Source of the DNA: Bacillus sp. FJAT-18017
Lineage (GTDB): Bacteria; Bacillota; Bacilli; Bacillales; Cytobacillaceae
Direction: 5' to 3'
DNA: 64,000 bases
Assembly: GCF_001278805.1 (NCBI RefSeq)
Contig: NZ_CP012602.1
Span: 3,507,501-3,571,500 of the forward strand
Shown: one piece after another, positions 16,292 to 25,528 of the stretch
How the letters are laid out: every line of letters begins with the position of its first letter
How positions within the stretch are numbered: the first letter of the stretch is position 1
Notes under the pieces: generated by a model
Told to the model about the DNA's origin: nothing
Database searches by the model: none
What the model saw: the letters and a program-made list of their open reading frames with translations, nothing else
Position numbers and translations under genes: made by a program

Positions 16292-16588
16292 ATGGACCAA
16301 AGACAAATTTTCGGCGGTCTCCTTGGTGGCTTTGGTAACTATCCAGGTTATGGTGGTTATGGCGGTTACCCTGGATACGGCGGCTATCCTGGTTATGGTG
16401 GATACCCTGGCTATGGCGGTTACCCTGGGTACGGCTATCCGGGACACCATCATGGGCATCACCACGGACACCATCACGGACACCATCATGGACACCATCA
16501 TGGACACCACCACGGACATCACGGCGGACACCACGGCGGGCATCATGGCGGACACCACGGCGGACACCACGGCTTTCGAAAGGAATAA
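16292..16588 (+). CDS. Gly/Tyr- and His-repeat protein, probable spore coat component
   Basis: 98 residues in three blocks: a short head 'MDQRQIFGGLLGGFGN'; a middle made of tandem 'YPGYGG' units (about residues 18-50); and a tail of 'HHHG' then 'HHGG' units with more than 25 His residues, ending 'FRKE'. The start ATG follows AAAGGAGGGG. Gly/Tyr repeats suggest a cross-linkable structural protein (Tyr can form dityrosine) and the His repeats should bind metal ions. A matching sigma-K promoter supports a coat role. Both other frames are also long and open, a side effect of the repeat. No named family is recognised. Confidence 0.7.
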   Translation: MDQRQIFGGLLGGFGNYPGYGGYGGYPGYGGYPGYGGYPGYGGYPGYGYPGHHHGHHHGHHHGHHHGHHHGHHHGHHGGHHGGHHGGHHGGHHGFRKE

Positions 16589-16600
16589 ATGACAGATTCG

Positions 16601-16633
16601 GCCTGATTCTCTAGTGGAGACTCAGGCTTTTTT
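16601..16633 (+). terminator. Intrinsic terminator
   Basis: GCCTGATTCT / AGACTCAGGC stem with one mismatch, followed by TTTTTTT. Confidence 0.85.
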
Positions 16634-16822
16634 ACATTTCTTAAAAGTACTCCACTATTAAGTTTTGTAAATGTGGGTATCCATCCCGGGGGAGAATTTT
16701 GCATTGCAACGAGACATACATAATCTAGGGCTTTCTCTTTGTATGATTACATGTTTATTTTTCATACTAAAAGGAAGAAGTAAAGGAGAGATATTTTAGG
16801 TTTTGATGAAAGGAGTCTGCAC

Positions 16823-17176
16823 ATGCACCTAGAAAACTTTGAAAATCAGAAGGTCCAAATAAAGCTTCGAAACTTTCCTGCGGAGATGACCGGGGATGTA
16901 ACAGGAATTTATAAACCGGATGAATGGTATCTGGCCAAACTAGTAAAAAGTGAAAACTCAGGCATCTGGGTGGAAAACCCATGCTATAAACAGACTCTGG
17001 TCAGGGATGAAGACGGTACAGCCATCCCAGAAGAAAATCAAATTGAAGAAACCTGTGTCACCCATTTGCTTATCCGTTGGGAATACATTAGCTCGATCAT
17101 TACCTTCCCTGAGAAGCAAAAAACAGGGGTTGACAAAAAAGCGCAACTAATTGGTTTCAGACCCGAATTTAATTAA
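16823..17176 (+). CDS. Conserved-looking hypothetical protein
   Basis: 117 residues, soluble, mixed alpha/beta composition, no signal peptide or membrane segment. Notable stretches are 'KLRNFPAEMTGDVTGIY', 'NSGIWVENPC' and 'THLLIRWEYISSIITFPE'. The alternation of beta-like segments with 'IRWEYISSI' near the end resembles a small Sm- or PRC-like beta-barrel, but I cannot assign a family. AAAGGAG precedes the ATG by 8 bases and a terminator follows the stop codon, so it is a monocistronic real gene. Confidence 0.65.
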   Translation: MHLENFENQKVQIKLRNFPAEMTGDVTGIYKPDEWYLAKLVKSENSGIWVENPCYKQTLVRDEDGTAIPEENQIEETCVTHLLIRWEYISSIITFPEKQKTGVDKKAQLIGFRPEFN

Positions 17177-17182
17177 CGTAAA

Positions 17183-17208
17183 GGCCCCAGAACAATAAGT
17201 TCGGGGCC
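17183..17208. terminator. Bidirectional hairpin terminator
   Basis: GGCCCCAGAAC / GTTCGGGGCC stem with a single mismatch. It lies between convergent genes and has only moderately T-rich flanks. Confidence 0.65.
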
Positions 17209-17231
17209 CTTGGTTCGTTTCAATGCCATAT

Positions 17232-18206
17232 TTAAGGAAGTCTTTTCCCTCTTGCGCTAACATAAAGAGAATACCATTCTTCCCTTGTCATATTTTCAGC
17301 TTGATTGACCGCATCCCTGCAGTTTAGGATTCTTTCAGAATTAGTTGTCCCAATCACCGGTTGGATCCTGGCGGGATGGCGCATGAGCCAGCCAAGGACA
17401 ATGGATTCTTTTGTTGTTTCTTTTTCGGAAGCCATTTTATCGACCAATTCCGCGGTAACTTTCTCCTGTTCAGTTGAAAAAGCACCACTACCGGTGAATA
17501 CGCCTCGGGCCAGCGGTGACCAGGCCTGAAGCTGGATTTCCTTCCGCATGCAATGCTCGATAACCCCTTCTGCAAAGTGGCTTGCCATTCCTGCAGCCTG
17601 GTTAACGTGAATTCCCTGGTCAAGCCAGTCAAGCTTGCCAAGGCTCATTTCAAGCTGGTTTACTACCAATGGGATACCACTATATGTATGGATAAGCTTC
17701 ATTTGCCCAACGTTCATATTCGAAACCCCAAAGCTGCGTACCTTTCCTGATTCCTCAAGCAAACGGATAGCCTCACCCACTTCCTCTGGCTCCATCAGCG
17801 GATCCGGGCGATGCAATAGCAATATATCTAAATACTCGATTCCCAGCCTGGAAAGAATTCCATCCACAGACGATAGAATATGCTGTTTTGAAAAGTCATA
17901 GCGCCCTGGTCCCATTTCATCCTGAAAACGAATTCCACATTTGCTCTGTATGACTATTTTCTCCCTTAACCCAGGCTTGCTTTGCAGAACCTTCCCAAAA
18001 ATGGTTTCAGCCTTTCCCCTAGTGTATATATCCGCATGGTCAAACATTGTAATCCCAGCTTCCAATGCGGCATTTACAGCTTTTTCAGCAAGAAGCACTT
18101 GTTCACTTGTGATTGGGCTGTTATCCCAGTCCCCTCCAAAACCCATGCATCCGAGTACCATCCGGCTATTTGTAATCCCTCTTTTTTCTAATGGCATATT
18201 CCGCAA
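17232..18206 (-). CDS. Aldo/keto reductase (YdhF-like)
   Basis: 324 residues forming the AKR TIM barrel. The catalytic tetrad is visible: Asp and Tyr in 'MFDHADIYTRGKAE', Lys in 'VIQSKCGIRF' and His in 'ILLLHRPDPLMEPEEV'. The NADPH-binding end has 'GTTNSERI', the position of the usual 'GxxNxxxI' motif. It reduces carbonyl compounds with NADPH; the substrate is unknown. A TTG at 18206 has GGGAG 9 bases upstream. The ATG three codons later has no well-placed site. Confidence 0.88.
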   Translation of the reverse strand: MRNMPLEKRGITNSRMVLGCMGFGGDWDNSPITSEQVLLAEKAVNAALEAGITMFDHADIYTRGKAETIFGKVLQSKPGLREKIVIQSKCGIRFQDEMGPGRYDFSKQHILSSVDGILSRLGIEYLDILLLHRPDPLMEPEEVGEAIRLLEESGKVRSFGVSNMNVGQMKLIHTYSGIPLVVNQLEMSLGKLDWLDQGIHVNQAAGMASHFAEGVIEHCMRKEIQLQAWSPLARGVFTGSGAFSTEQEKVTAELVDKMASEKETTKESIVLGWLMRHPARIQPVIGTTNSERILNCRDAVNQAENMTREEWYSLYVSARGKRLP

Positions 18207-18243
18207 AACATTCAGCTCCCTTTCCTTATTTTCATTTTAGACC

Positions 18244-19122
18244 TTACGCCTGTGCAGTCAGTGGGTGTTTGAATACTTCGGGCAAGGTTGTTCCGTTATC
18301 CAAAAGTGCAAATAGAACTTCACTCCCATAATATTTTTCAATCTTGTAAGGAAGTTCCTGTTCCTCAGGTGTGAAATGAAGAATAGCCCTTTTTACAGCT
18401 CCACTAGAAATTCTTGAAAGAATTCGTTTCAAATTAACCTCTTTTTGAAAAACAAGATCGTAGACGTGCAAAACCTCGCCTTCTTCTGCGAAAATAGCAA
18501 CGCACTCTTCTTCCTCAAGATAATAAATCGCTCCGGGGAATACATTTAGGCTATGAAACATTAGTAGTTCCACAGAATTTAAAGCAGAAAAAGTATTGGA
18601 GACAGGCATTCTTGTTGAAGCGAATCTGTAAAGAAAATTCCGGTCTGTGTTGTTTTCCATATTCAGTTTTCTTCCATTACAAAGGGAGCTAGAGTTGCTT
18701 ATAGCCTCCAATGAAAACACCTTTTCAGCGACCGGGAAAAGTCCGAATTTCGGATAAAAATCCAAAACGGTCTTGTTAGCAAACAGGTATAGCAGGTCAT
18801 ATTTTCCCTTATTATCATCCAGGACATGTTCCATCAGTTTTCGTGATAATCCTTGTCCTCGATAATTGGGATGAGTCATCACTGTCCCAATCTGTATTCC
18901 TTTCTTCTCCTCCCCATTGATGATAAGTCCAATTTTGTTAACCGAAACATTGGCTACAACTTTATCGTCAACTATAAAGGAGTAAGGTATATATTTTGAT
19001 GTTAAATACCCCTTATCCATCCAACTATAAAAGGAAATCCCAAACACTTCCCCGGCAAGCTGGTTGAAACTCTCCCTTAGTTTGGGAGAATCGAAATATT
19101 CTTTTAAAAATTTATACCCCAT
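18244..19122 (-). CDS. GNAT-family N-acetyltransferase
   Basis: 292 residues. A GNAT domain spans about residues 20-140. The acetyl-CoA binding signature is 'THPNYRGQGLSRKLMEHVL' and the following helix-strand 'LLYLFANKTVLDFYPKFGLF' is typical. The C-terminal 150 residues are a less conserved domain that probably forms a second GNAT-like half. The acceptor substrate is unknown. The ATG at 19122 is chosen because GGGGGAG lies 6 bases upstream. Confidence 0.8.
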   Translation of the reverse strand: MGYKFLKEYFDSPKLRESFNQLAGEVFGISFYSWMDKGYLTSKYIPYSFIVDDKVVANVSVNKIGLIINGEEKKGIQIGTVMTHPNYRGQGLSRKLMEHVLDDNKGKYDLLYLFANKTVLDFYPKFGLFPVAEKVFSLEAISNSSSLCNGRKLNMENNTDRNFLYRFASTRMPVSNTFSALNSVELLMFHSLNVFPGAIYYLEEEECVAIFAEEGEVLHVYDLVFQKEVNLKRILSRISSGAVKRAILHFTPEEQELPYKIEKYYGSEVLFALLDNGTTLPEVFKHPLTAQA

Positions 19123-19243
19123 TTTTGCTCCCCCCACTTATACTGTCCTGTATATTTTACTCTTTCATACCATTTAAAACCAACAGATAGTACGGTACTA
19201 TTAAACTAGAACACTGGTTGCTAGACAAATCTGGAGGCTTGCT

Positions 19244-20155
19244 ATGGAAACTGTATTAGAATTGAAAAATGTAACAAAACAAATTAAGAATAAAACAATT
19301 ATCAATAGGCTTAGTTTCTCGGTACAGAGCGGTGAGGTGTTTGGCTTTCTGGGGCCAAACGGAGCCGGAAAAACAACGACAATCCGGATGATTGTCGGCC
19401 TGATGGACATAACAGACGGCGATATCATCATTTGCGGAAAAAGTGTTAAGCAGGACTTTGAAGGTGCCATCCGTAATGTTGGGGCCATTGTTGAGAATCC
19501 GGAAATGTATAAGTTTCTTTCAGGCTATCAAAATCTCCTTCAATACAGCCGAATGCACGGTGGTATTCCTAAGGAAAAGATTGCAGAGATTGTAAACCTT
19601 GTAGGCCTGACAGACAGAATCCATGATAAGGTGAAGACGTATTCTCTCGGAATGAGACAGCGGCTTGGCCTAGCGCAATGCCTTCTCCACGATCCGAAAC
19701 TACTAATATTAGATGAACCGACCAACGGACTTGACCCGGCAGGGATTCGTGAAATCCGCGATCACCTGCGGATGCTGGCCAGGGAAAAAGGAATGTCCGT
19801 CGTCGTCTCAAGCCATCTTTTATCAGAAATGGAATTAATGTGTGACAGGATTGCGATTATTCAGGCAGGAGAGCTGATTGATGTCCAAGATGTTCGTTCA
19901 ATGATTAGAGAAACTCAGCAGGCTTATTTTTTTGAAACGGGCCCGTTAGAACAGGAATCCAGCTGGTTAATAGAAGAATGGAATGCCTCCCTTTCCCAAG
20001 ATGGTTTTACAGCTTTGGTAACAAGGGATAAGGTTCCTATTTTGCTAAAAAAACTTATCGATTCGGATGTGTCTGTATTCGGTGTCAGAGCCGAAGCGAA
20101 AACGTTGGAAGACCGTTTCCTTGAAATAACTTCTGAAAGGGGAACGGCAGAATGA
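19244..20155 (+). CDS. ABC transporter ATP-binding protein (BcrA/ABC-2 type)
   Basis: 303 residues. Walker A 'GPNGAGKTTTIR', Q-loop region, signature 'YSLGMRQRLGLAQ', Walker B 'LLILDEPTNGLDPAG' and H-loop 'SSHLLSEME' are all present. A C-terminal 80-residue extension is typical of bacitracin- and lantibiotic-type exporters. It powers the permease encoded next, with which it overlaps by ATGA. GGAGG precedes the start. Confidence 0.92.
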   Translation: METVLELKNVTKQIKNKTIINRLSFSVQSGEVFGFLGPNGAGKTTTIRMIVGLMDITDGDIIICGKSVKQDFEGAIRNVGAIVENPEMYKFLSGYQNLLQYSRMHGGIPKEKIAEIVNLVGLTDRIHDKVKTYSLGMRQRLGLAQCLLHDPKLLILDEPTNGLDPAGIREIRDHLRMLAREKGMSVVVSSHLLSEMELMCDRIAIIQAGELIDVQDVRSMIRETQQAYFFETGPLEQESSWLIEEWNASLSQDGFTALVTRDKVPILLKKLIDSDVSVFGVRAEAKTLEDRFLEITSERGTAE

Positions 20156-21108
20156 AAAACCTCGTCATAAATGAACTAGTTAAAATTTTCAGCCGTGCTG
20201 GAACGTATGTGATGATTGGTCTGGTAGTTGTTCTCGTCATGGGGATGGCAGGCCTGTCAAAGTACGAAGAAATGGAAAATCCGCCGAAGGAAAATACCCA
20301 GTGGAAGTTGGATCTCGAAAAACAGCTGATCAATGACCGGGCTACCCTCGAGGATTTCAAGGACACGAACGCCAATTTAAAAACGTTTTATGAACGCGAA
20401 GTTGCCGTAAAGGAGTATCAAATCAAAAATAACCTGGCGCCTGAAACGGGAACAACTGCCTGGTCATTTGTAAGGGACTCAAAGAATTTCATTAGCCTCG
20501 TCGGCTTATTTGCAATTGTAATTGCGGCAGGGATTGTTTCTTCGGAATTTTCCTGGGGGACAGTAAAGCTCCTTCTCATCAGGCCAATGGGGCGCTGGAA
20601 GATTCTACTTTCCAAATATCTGGCGGTCCTTTTATTCGGGGTAGGTCTTCTAGCTATGCTTTTTCTCCTATCCTTCTTTATTGGGCTTGCCCTCTTCGGG
20701 TTCCCGGATAGTCCCACTCCGCATCTAGCCTATTCGGATGGACAGATTGTCGAACGGAGCGTTGCTCTACAGCTTCTAGCCGAATATTTACTTAATTCGA
20801 TTGATGTTTTGATGGTGGCGACTATGGCGTTTATGATATCCGCGGTATTCCGGAATAGTTCACTGGCAATTGGGATTTCCCTGTTCCTCCTCATGACTGG
20901 CAGTACAATTACTATGCTGTTGGCAAGCAAATTTGAATGGACAAAGTTCTTCCTGTTCGCCAATACTGATTTAACAGTATATCTTGATGGGACTCCCCCA
21001 ATTGAAGGGATGACATTGGGATTTTCAATTAGTATGCTAATTATCTACTTTGTTTTGTTTCACTTCCTTGCTTTTTACGTATTTTCAAAAAGGGATGTAG
21101 CTGCATAA
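20152..21108 (+). CDS. ABC-2 type transporter permease
   Basis: 318 residues. One N-terminal membrane segment ('YVMIGLVVVLVMGMAGLS') is followed by an external loop of about 90 residues that is Lys/Glu-rich, then about five further segments. The 'SSEFSWGTVKLLLIRPMGRW' motif is typical of BcrB/YhaP-like ABC-2 permeases. With the ATPase it forms a two-gene exporter or immunity-type transporter; the substrate is unknown. A strong terminator ends the operon. Confidence 0.88.
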   Translation: MKNLVINELVKIFSRAGTYVMIGLVVVLVMGMAGLSKYEEMENPPKENTQWKLDLEKQLINDRATLEDFKDTNANLKTFYEREVAVKEYQIKNNLAPETGTTAWSFVRDSKNFISLVGLFAIVIAAGIVSSEFSWGTVKLLLIRPMGRWKILLSKYLAVLLFGVGLLAMLFLLSFFIGLALFGFPDSPTPHLAYSDGQIVERSVALQLLAEYLLNSIDVLMVATMAFMISAVFRNSSLAIGISLFLLMTGSTITMLLASKFEWTKFFLFANTDLTVYLDGTPPIEGMTLGFSISMLIIYFVLFHFLAFYVFSKRDVAA

Positions 21109-21151
21109 GGCTAGTGCGGGAGTACCCTTGTTTGCAATTCAAGTTCAAAAT

Positions 21152-21184
21152 AAAACCCCGGTTTTTTTGACCGGGTTTTTTACT
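21152..21184 (+). terminator. Intrinsic terminator of the ABC-2 operon
   Basis: An ACCCCGGT / ACCGGGT stem flanked by A-rich and T-rich tracts (TTTTTTTAC at the end). Confidence 0.85.
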
Positions 21185-21240
21185 TTATCCTTCAAAATTT
21201 TCCATACTTAAACAGCAATCATGCTGTATAATTATCTTGG

Positions 21241-23112
21241 GTGATTTGTGTGATATATCGTACATTGATAATTGTTGGAACATTATTTACCGGACTTTAC
21301 ATATACTCGATAAGTAATACAGGACTATCGGACCCAATCCCATTCCTGGCCATTTTGCTTTGCCTTTTTTCTCTCATCCAGATACATCTTGCAGAAAAAA
21401 ACCGGTCAAAGGTAAAGAAGACTCAGGAAGAACTTGTCGAAAACAATCTCCGCCTTGAATCCATTTTCAGCCATTCCGCGCTTGGTATTTGGCTTGCCGA
21501 CAAGGATGGCAATCTAATTGACGCAAATCCTAAATTCCAGGAAATGCTTGGGTTTACAAAAGAAGAACTTTTAGGTATCTCGTTTCTTGAATTTACAAAT
21601 AGAGATGATTTTGAACAGGATAAAGATTTTTTTCGCCAACAATTGAAAGTCAAACTGCCTTATACAAAGGAGAAGCGATTTCGGAGAAAGGATGGATCAA
21701 TATTTATTGGTAAGCTATGCGTCTCGTTTGTCCTGGACCCATCAGGTGATGTGTCATACGCAATAGCCAACGTTGAAGATATCACGAAAGAAAAGCTGCT
21801 GAAAAAAGATCTGGAGGAGAGCAAGAAACGGTACCGTGATCTTGTTGCGTATTCCCCCGAACCAATAGTCGTCCATCGCAATGGCCAAATTATCTTCGCC
21901 AATAATAAGGCTGCGTCCCTCCTTGGCATGTCAATAAAAGAAATCCTTCAGCGTCGTATTTACGATTTTATCAGCCAGAGCTATCATAAAAAAACCAATG
22001 AAGTGCTCACTGAACTTCAGGAAACCTGGGGTGAAACCGAAATTCGGAATTTACCTATTTCCGCTCCAAATGGAAGGAAAATCACCATCGAGATGACTCA
22101 TAAGGCGATTGAATATGAAGGTGAGCCCTCAATCCTCGCTATCTTCCGCGACGTGACCGCGAGAAGAAAGCTTGAGAAAAGTTTGCGGAAGGCAAATGAA
22201 CGGTACCGGTTCATTACGGAAAACTCAAAGGACATGATTGCATTCCTATCTCCAACCGGCGTTTATGATTTCATTTCAGCATCCTGCAGGGAAACGCTTG
22301 GCTTTGAACCAAATGAATTGATAGGAAAAAACGTCTTTAGCTTTCTTCATGAGGATGATGTCGAAAAGTTCGAGCAACGGAGGCTGCTTTTGGACCAGAA
22401 AAAAGAGGACTATTTCTCACTCCTCTATCGTTACAAAATAAAAAATGGCGGTTTCATTTGGCTTGAAACGGTTGCAAAATCACTCCGGAATGATAAAGGT
22501 GAAGTCGAATCGATTTTGGCAGTTTCCCGTGATGCTACCCAACGTATGGAAAAGGAAGCGAGCCTTGAATCGGCGAATGACTTTTTAAAAATGTTATCAT
22601 CCATGGATGGATTAACCAGCATTCCAAATCGCCGCTATATGGAGGAATCGTTAGAAAAAGAGTGGGAACGCAATAAACTGCATGGCACCCCTCTTTCGGC
22701 GATTATGCTCGACATCGATTGCTTTAAACAATATAACGATACATTTGGACATCTTGCCGGGGATGATGCCTTAAAGAGGGTAGCTTCTACGATTCGTGAT
22801 ACAGTAAAACGCCCGCGGGATTTGGCGGCCCGTTATGGCGGTGAAGAATTTATCGTTCTTCTGCCGGAAACTGATACAGCCGGCGCAATGATGATTGCCG
22901 ACACGATCAGGAAAACAGTAAGAGACTTACAGATCCCCCATTCCGCCTCGGCGGTTGATGAAGTTGTCACTGTCTGCGCTGGGTATGCGACCATCGTGCC
23001 TGACAATCAATATTCACCGCATCACCTGTTAAGTGCAGCCGATGCCGCCCTCTACAAGGCTAAAAGAGCAAGGAAAAATACAAACCGCGAAAAGAAAGAC
23101 ATGTCAGTCTAA
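21241..23112 (+). CDS. Membrane-anchored PAS-PAS-PAS diguanylate cyclase
   Basis: 623 residues. Two N-terminal membrane segments (about 5-22 and 33-50), three PAS domains (about 60-185, 195-310, 315-435; 'SALGIWLADKDGNLIDANPK' opens the first) and a C-terminal GGDEF domain (about 455-615). The active site is 'RYGGEEFIVLLPETD' and an RxxD inhibitory I-site ('RPRD') lies five residues upstream, so an active, product-inhibited cyclase is expected. No EAL domain. It makes c-di-GMP from GTP in response to a PAS-sensed cue. No strong ribosome-binding site; GTG at 21241 or 21250 are both possible starts. Confidence 0.9.
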   Translation: MICVIYRTLIIVGTLFTGLYIYSISNTGLSDPIPFLAILLCLFSLIQIHLAEKNRSKVKKTQEELVENNLRLESIFSHSALGIWLADKDGNLIDANPKFQEMLGFTKEELLGISFLEFTNRDDFEQDKDFFRQQLKVKLPYTKEKRFRRKDGSIFIGKLCVSFVLDPSGDVSYAIANVEDITKEKLLKKDLEESKKRYRDLVAYSPEPIVVHRNGQIIFANNKAASLLGMSIKEILQRRIYDFISQSYHKKTNEVLTELQETWGETEIRNLPISAPNGRKITIEMTHKAIEYEGEPSILAIFRDVTARRKLEKSLRKANERYRFITENSKDMIAFLSPTGVYDFISASCRETLGFEPNELIGKNVFSFLHEDDVEKFEQRRLLLDQKKEDYFSLLYRYKIKNGGFIWLETVAKSLRNDKGEVESILAVSRDATQRMEKEASLESANDFLKMLSSMDGLTSIPNRRYMEESLEKEWERNKLHGTPLSAIMLDIDCFKQYNDTFGHLAGDDALKRVASTIRDTVKRPRDLAARYGGEEFIVLLPETDTAGAMMIADTIRKTVRDLQIPHSASAVDEVVTVCAGYATIVPDNQYSPHHLLSAADAALYKAKRARKNTNREKKDMSV

Positions 23113-23115
23113 TTG

Positions 23116-23150
23116 AAAGGGACGCACCGCAACGGGTACGTCCCTTTTTT
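23116..23150 (+). terminator. Intrinsic terminator after the cyclase gene
   Basis: AAGGGACG / CGTCCCTT stem with a 14-base loop followed by TTTT. It may act for both convergent genes. Confidence 0.8.
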
Positions 23151-23165
23151 GATAGAAAACAGAAA

Positions 23166-24413
23166 TTAAAACGCCCTCATGCAAATTGGTTTTTCTGGCG
23201 ATTGGAACGCTCTTACTATCATTTCAAAGAAGGAAGAATCTGAAATTCGCAGCCTGCCATAATCATAAAGGCGCCTTGCATCCACCGCACCAATAAACAA
23301 GGAAGACAGGTTAGCAATGTCCAACTCGATATCAAATTCAGCTTCCCGTAATCCGGCCGTTGAAATTATCCCGTTTGTTAAGCGCAGCCCCAGTTTACGA
23401 GGTTCATTGAATTCAAAGCTATCGGACACTGTCAATGATAAGCAGGTGCTCACTCCGTTAAAATTACGTCCTTCAAGGTCGCTTATTAAAGAATCAAAAT
23501 CTAGCACTTTGTACATGATTCCAACCCCGGCTGTATTGGATTCGTGGTAAACGCTCGGAATCAGATTGCCGCTGCCATTACGGACATCCCCAAACATAAA
23601 TTCAAGTGCGTCATCCTGGGTATTAATTATTACCCGTTCTATCTGGTCAGCCTGGGTGTGGAGAAATGTGGCCAAGCAGGCCAGAGCATCCGGCGTCTCA
23701 TACACCATTTCCCTGATTACCAGATTGTTGCGCAGGAAATTGCTGCTTGCCGCTGGTTCAAACCCAAAAATAAGATAACCTTTTAATTGGTCTCCTTCAA
23801 TCGCTCCTACAACCCGATTATCCGGATTTTTAAAGATGGCAGCTGAATCCCAATCAGTTTTCATAATCATCCCATGTGTCCTGGCAGCATATCGATTATG
23901 GCATTCCTTAATTTTCTCTTGGTCCCCCGCTGTAAGCAGAGAAATTCCTTCCTTGCTTACCAGTGGAAAGCTGTTCGGGGTTATTCTATATTGGTTCATT
24001 TTTGGACCATAACCAAACCCCATTTTTTTATAAAAATCAGGTCGGAATGGGTATAGCATCGCGTAAGAAACGCCTTGTTCACGGAAGTGGCGGAGGTAGA
24101 ATTCAACCAGCGCCTTGGCCACCTTCTCTTTTTTATGTAAAAGATCGACCGCAACAGAGCCTATCCCGCCGGCGTGGACTATTTTTCCAAAAAAATTCAT
24201 CTCAAAGGTATTAATCCTCATGCCGCCTAGCAGCTTACTATCTCTAAATAACCCATAATATTCTGTGTTTCCTGATTCTTCTTGGTTCTTGAAATAAGTA
24301 TCGGCAAGCTTTTGCTTATATTCAACGGTATTTTCCCGATTGGCTGGATACGCCTGCACTGTGATATCGGCAAACGCCAGGAAGTCATCTCTATTAAGCT
24401 TCTTTATTTCCAT
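23166..24413 (-). CDS. Eis-family GNAT acetyltransferase
   Basis: 415 residues, the length of Eis-type proteins. The first GNAT half carries 'GGIGSVAVDLLHKKEKVAKA', the acetyl-CoA loop region. A second GNAT-like half and a C-terminal SCP2-like sterol-carrier domain ('CLSLTVSDSFEFN', 'ANLSSLFIGAVDARRLYDYG') follow, and the chain ends in the conserved C-terminal carboxylate region (AF). Eis enzymes acetylate amines such as aminoglycosides or peptides in Mycobacterium and Bacillus. It is 14 bases downstream of another GNAT gene, so the two are probably co-transcribed. Confidence 0.85.
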   Translation of the reverse strand: MEIKKLNRDDFLAFADITVQAYPANRENTVEYKQKLADTYFKNQEESGNTEYYGLFRDSKLLGGMRINTFEMNFFGKIVHAGGIGSVAVDLLHKKEKVAKALVEFYLRHFREQGVSYAMLYPFRPDFYKKMGFGYGPKMNQYRITPNSFPLVSKEGISLLTAGDQEKIKECHNRYAARTHGMIMKTDWDSAAIFKNPDNRVVGAIEGDQLKGYLIFGFEPAASSNFLRNNLVIREMVYETPDALACLATFLHTQADQIERVIINTQDDALEFMFGDVRNGSGNLIPSVYHESNTAGVGIMYKVLDFDSLISDLEGRNFNGVSTCLSLTVSDSFEFNEPRKLGLRLTNGIISTAGLREAEFDIELDIANLSSLFIGAVDARRLYDYGRLRISDSSFFEMIVRAFQSPEKPICMRAF

Positions 24414-24426
24414 ACGTATTCCTCCA

Positions 24427-25308
24427 CTAGACCATTTTCTTATTCATCATGACCTGGCTTACAAATGGTTTAAAGCCGATTTCCTTTAGAACTTCATGGG
24501 TAAGTTTGCTTTTTTCCAGTGGAAGGTTTAGGACTACCCTTCTGATATCATCATCAAACGGGCCGAAACAGTAGTTTACTAGTGCCTGTATGATTTCACG
24601 GCTATCTGCTCTTGTTTCATCGGATTCACACTGGTAAATAGTCGTTGCGATGTGCTTCCCTTTTTCATTGAATGCTTTCCTAAAGTATGCATATCCGGCG
24701 TCCCGGCCGTTCGCGTCAGCCAGGATTACAGCTTCTGCATCCCCGGCGCTTTGCCAGTGGGTTTGCCACGGATTCTCACCTTTATAAAATGGCAGCAGGC
24801 CGGCCTGAATTGGATACGCTTTACGAAGTGTATACGTTGAATTATGTGCAATTGGATTTTCGGTTAGTTTACCGGCCAGTTCCAGATACTCAAGCTTATC
24901 AACTATTTCGTAACCGACACTTTCATAAAGCGCAATCGCCTTGTCATTACCGGTGATGGCTTCAAGCATCGCGAGCCGGGCGCCCTCCTGTTTGTAAATA
25001 TCGAGCGTTGCATTGATTAGTGCCCGGCCGACACCTTGCTTCCGGAACTTTGTAGCTACCGCAGTCCCGCCATTCCAGGCTATTTTCAAACCATTTACCG
25101 TGCGGATTCCGCTAACGATAAGCCCGGCAGGCTCTCCATCGTAAAAAGCGGCCACACTCAGTGCGGGTTTCAGATCCTCCATTGGAAACCTTCTAAGAAA
25201 CATTTCATGTGTCATGTTTAAATTAACAAAATACCCCTCAAAACCTATGTTCCATGCTGTCAAAGCTTGATCATATGTACATTCAGTAAGCCTCTTTATC
25301 TCCAGCAT
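24427..25308 (-). CDS. GNAT-family N-acetyltransferase (double GNAT fold)
   Basis: 293 residues. The N-terminal GNAT domain has the acetyl-CoA motif 'TKFRKQGVGRALINATLDIY' and the following 'GNDKAIALYESVGYEIVDKL'. The C-terminal half ('AVILADANGRDAGYAYFRKA', 'LPLEKSKLTHEVLKEIGFKP') looks like a second, degenerate GNAT repeat. The start at 25308 is preferred because GGGGGAG precedes it by 5 bases; a longer reading overlaps that site. It is first in a two-gene set with the Eis-like gene. Confidence 0.8.
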   Translation of the reverse strand: MLEIKRLTECTYDQALTAWNIGFEGYFVNLNMTHEMFLRRFPMEDLKPALSVAAFYDGEPAGLIVSGIRTVNGLKIAWNGGTAVATKFRKQGVGRALINATLDIYKQEGARLAMLEAITGNDKAIALYESVGYEIVDKLEYLELAGKLTENPIAHNSTYTLRKAYPIQAGLLPFYKGENPWQTHWQSAGDAEAVILADANGRDAGYAYFRKAFNEKGKHIATTIYQCESDETRADSREIIQALVNYCFGPFDDDIRRVVLNLPLEKSKLTHEVLKEIGFKPFVSQVMMNKKMV

Positions 25309-25528
25309 TCTCGCTCCCCCATTTTCTGTTGTTATTACCATACTTTCTCAGTTTAAATGGCAGTGGGGGTTTGGTCAAAAATGATTGAATTCTGTAATCT
25401 TTCCTCAAGATAAAGTACTAGTGGAGCATTAAATATATCGCTGCTATCAAGCACATTAATTGACCTTCTGGAAGAAATTACACTACAATAACGATGATTG
25501 AGTAAGTACATAGATAGGAGGCTGAAAC

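Noticed and set aside
16223..16570. Long open frame on the minus strand opposite the Gly/Tyr/His-repeat gene, and a second plus-strand frame (16272-16592)
   Set aside because: They are shadows of the repetitive codons in the real gene. The frame starting at 16292 has the ribosome-binding site, the sigma-K-like promoter and a sensible composition.
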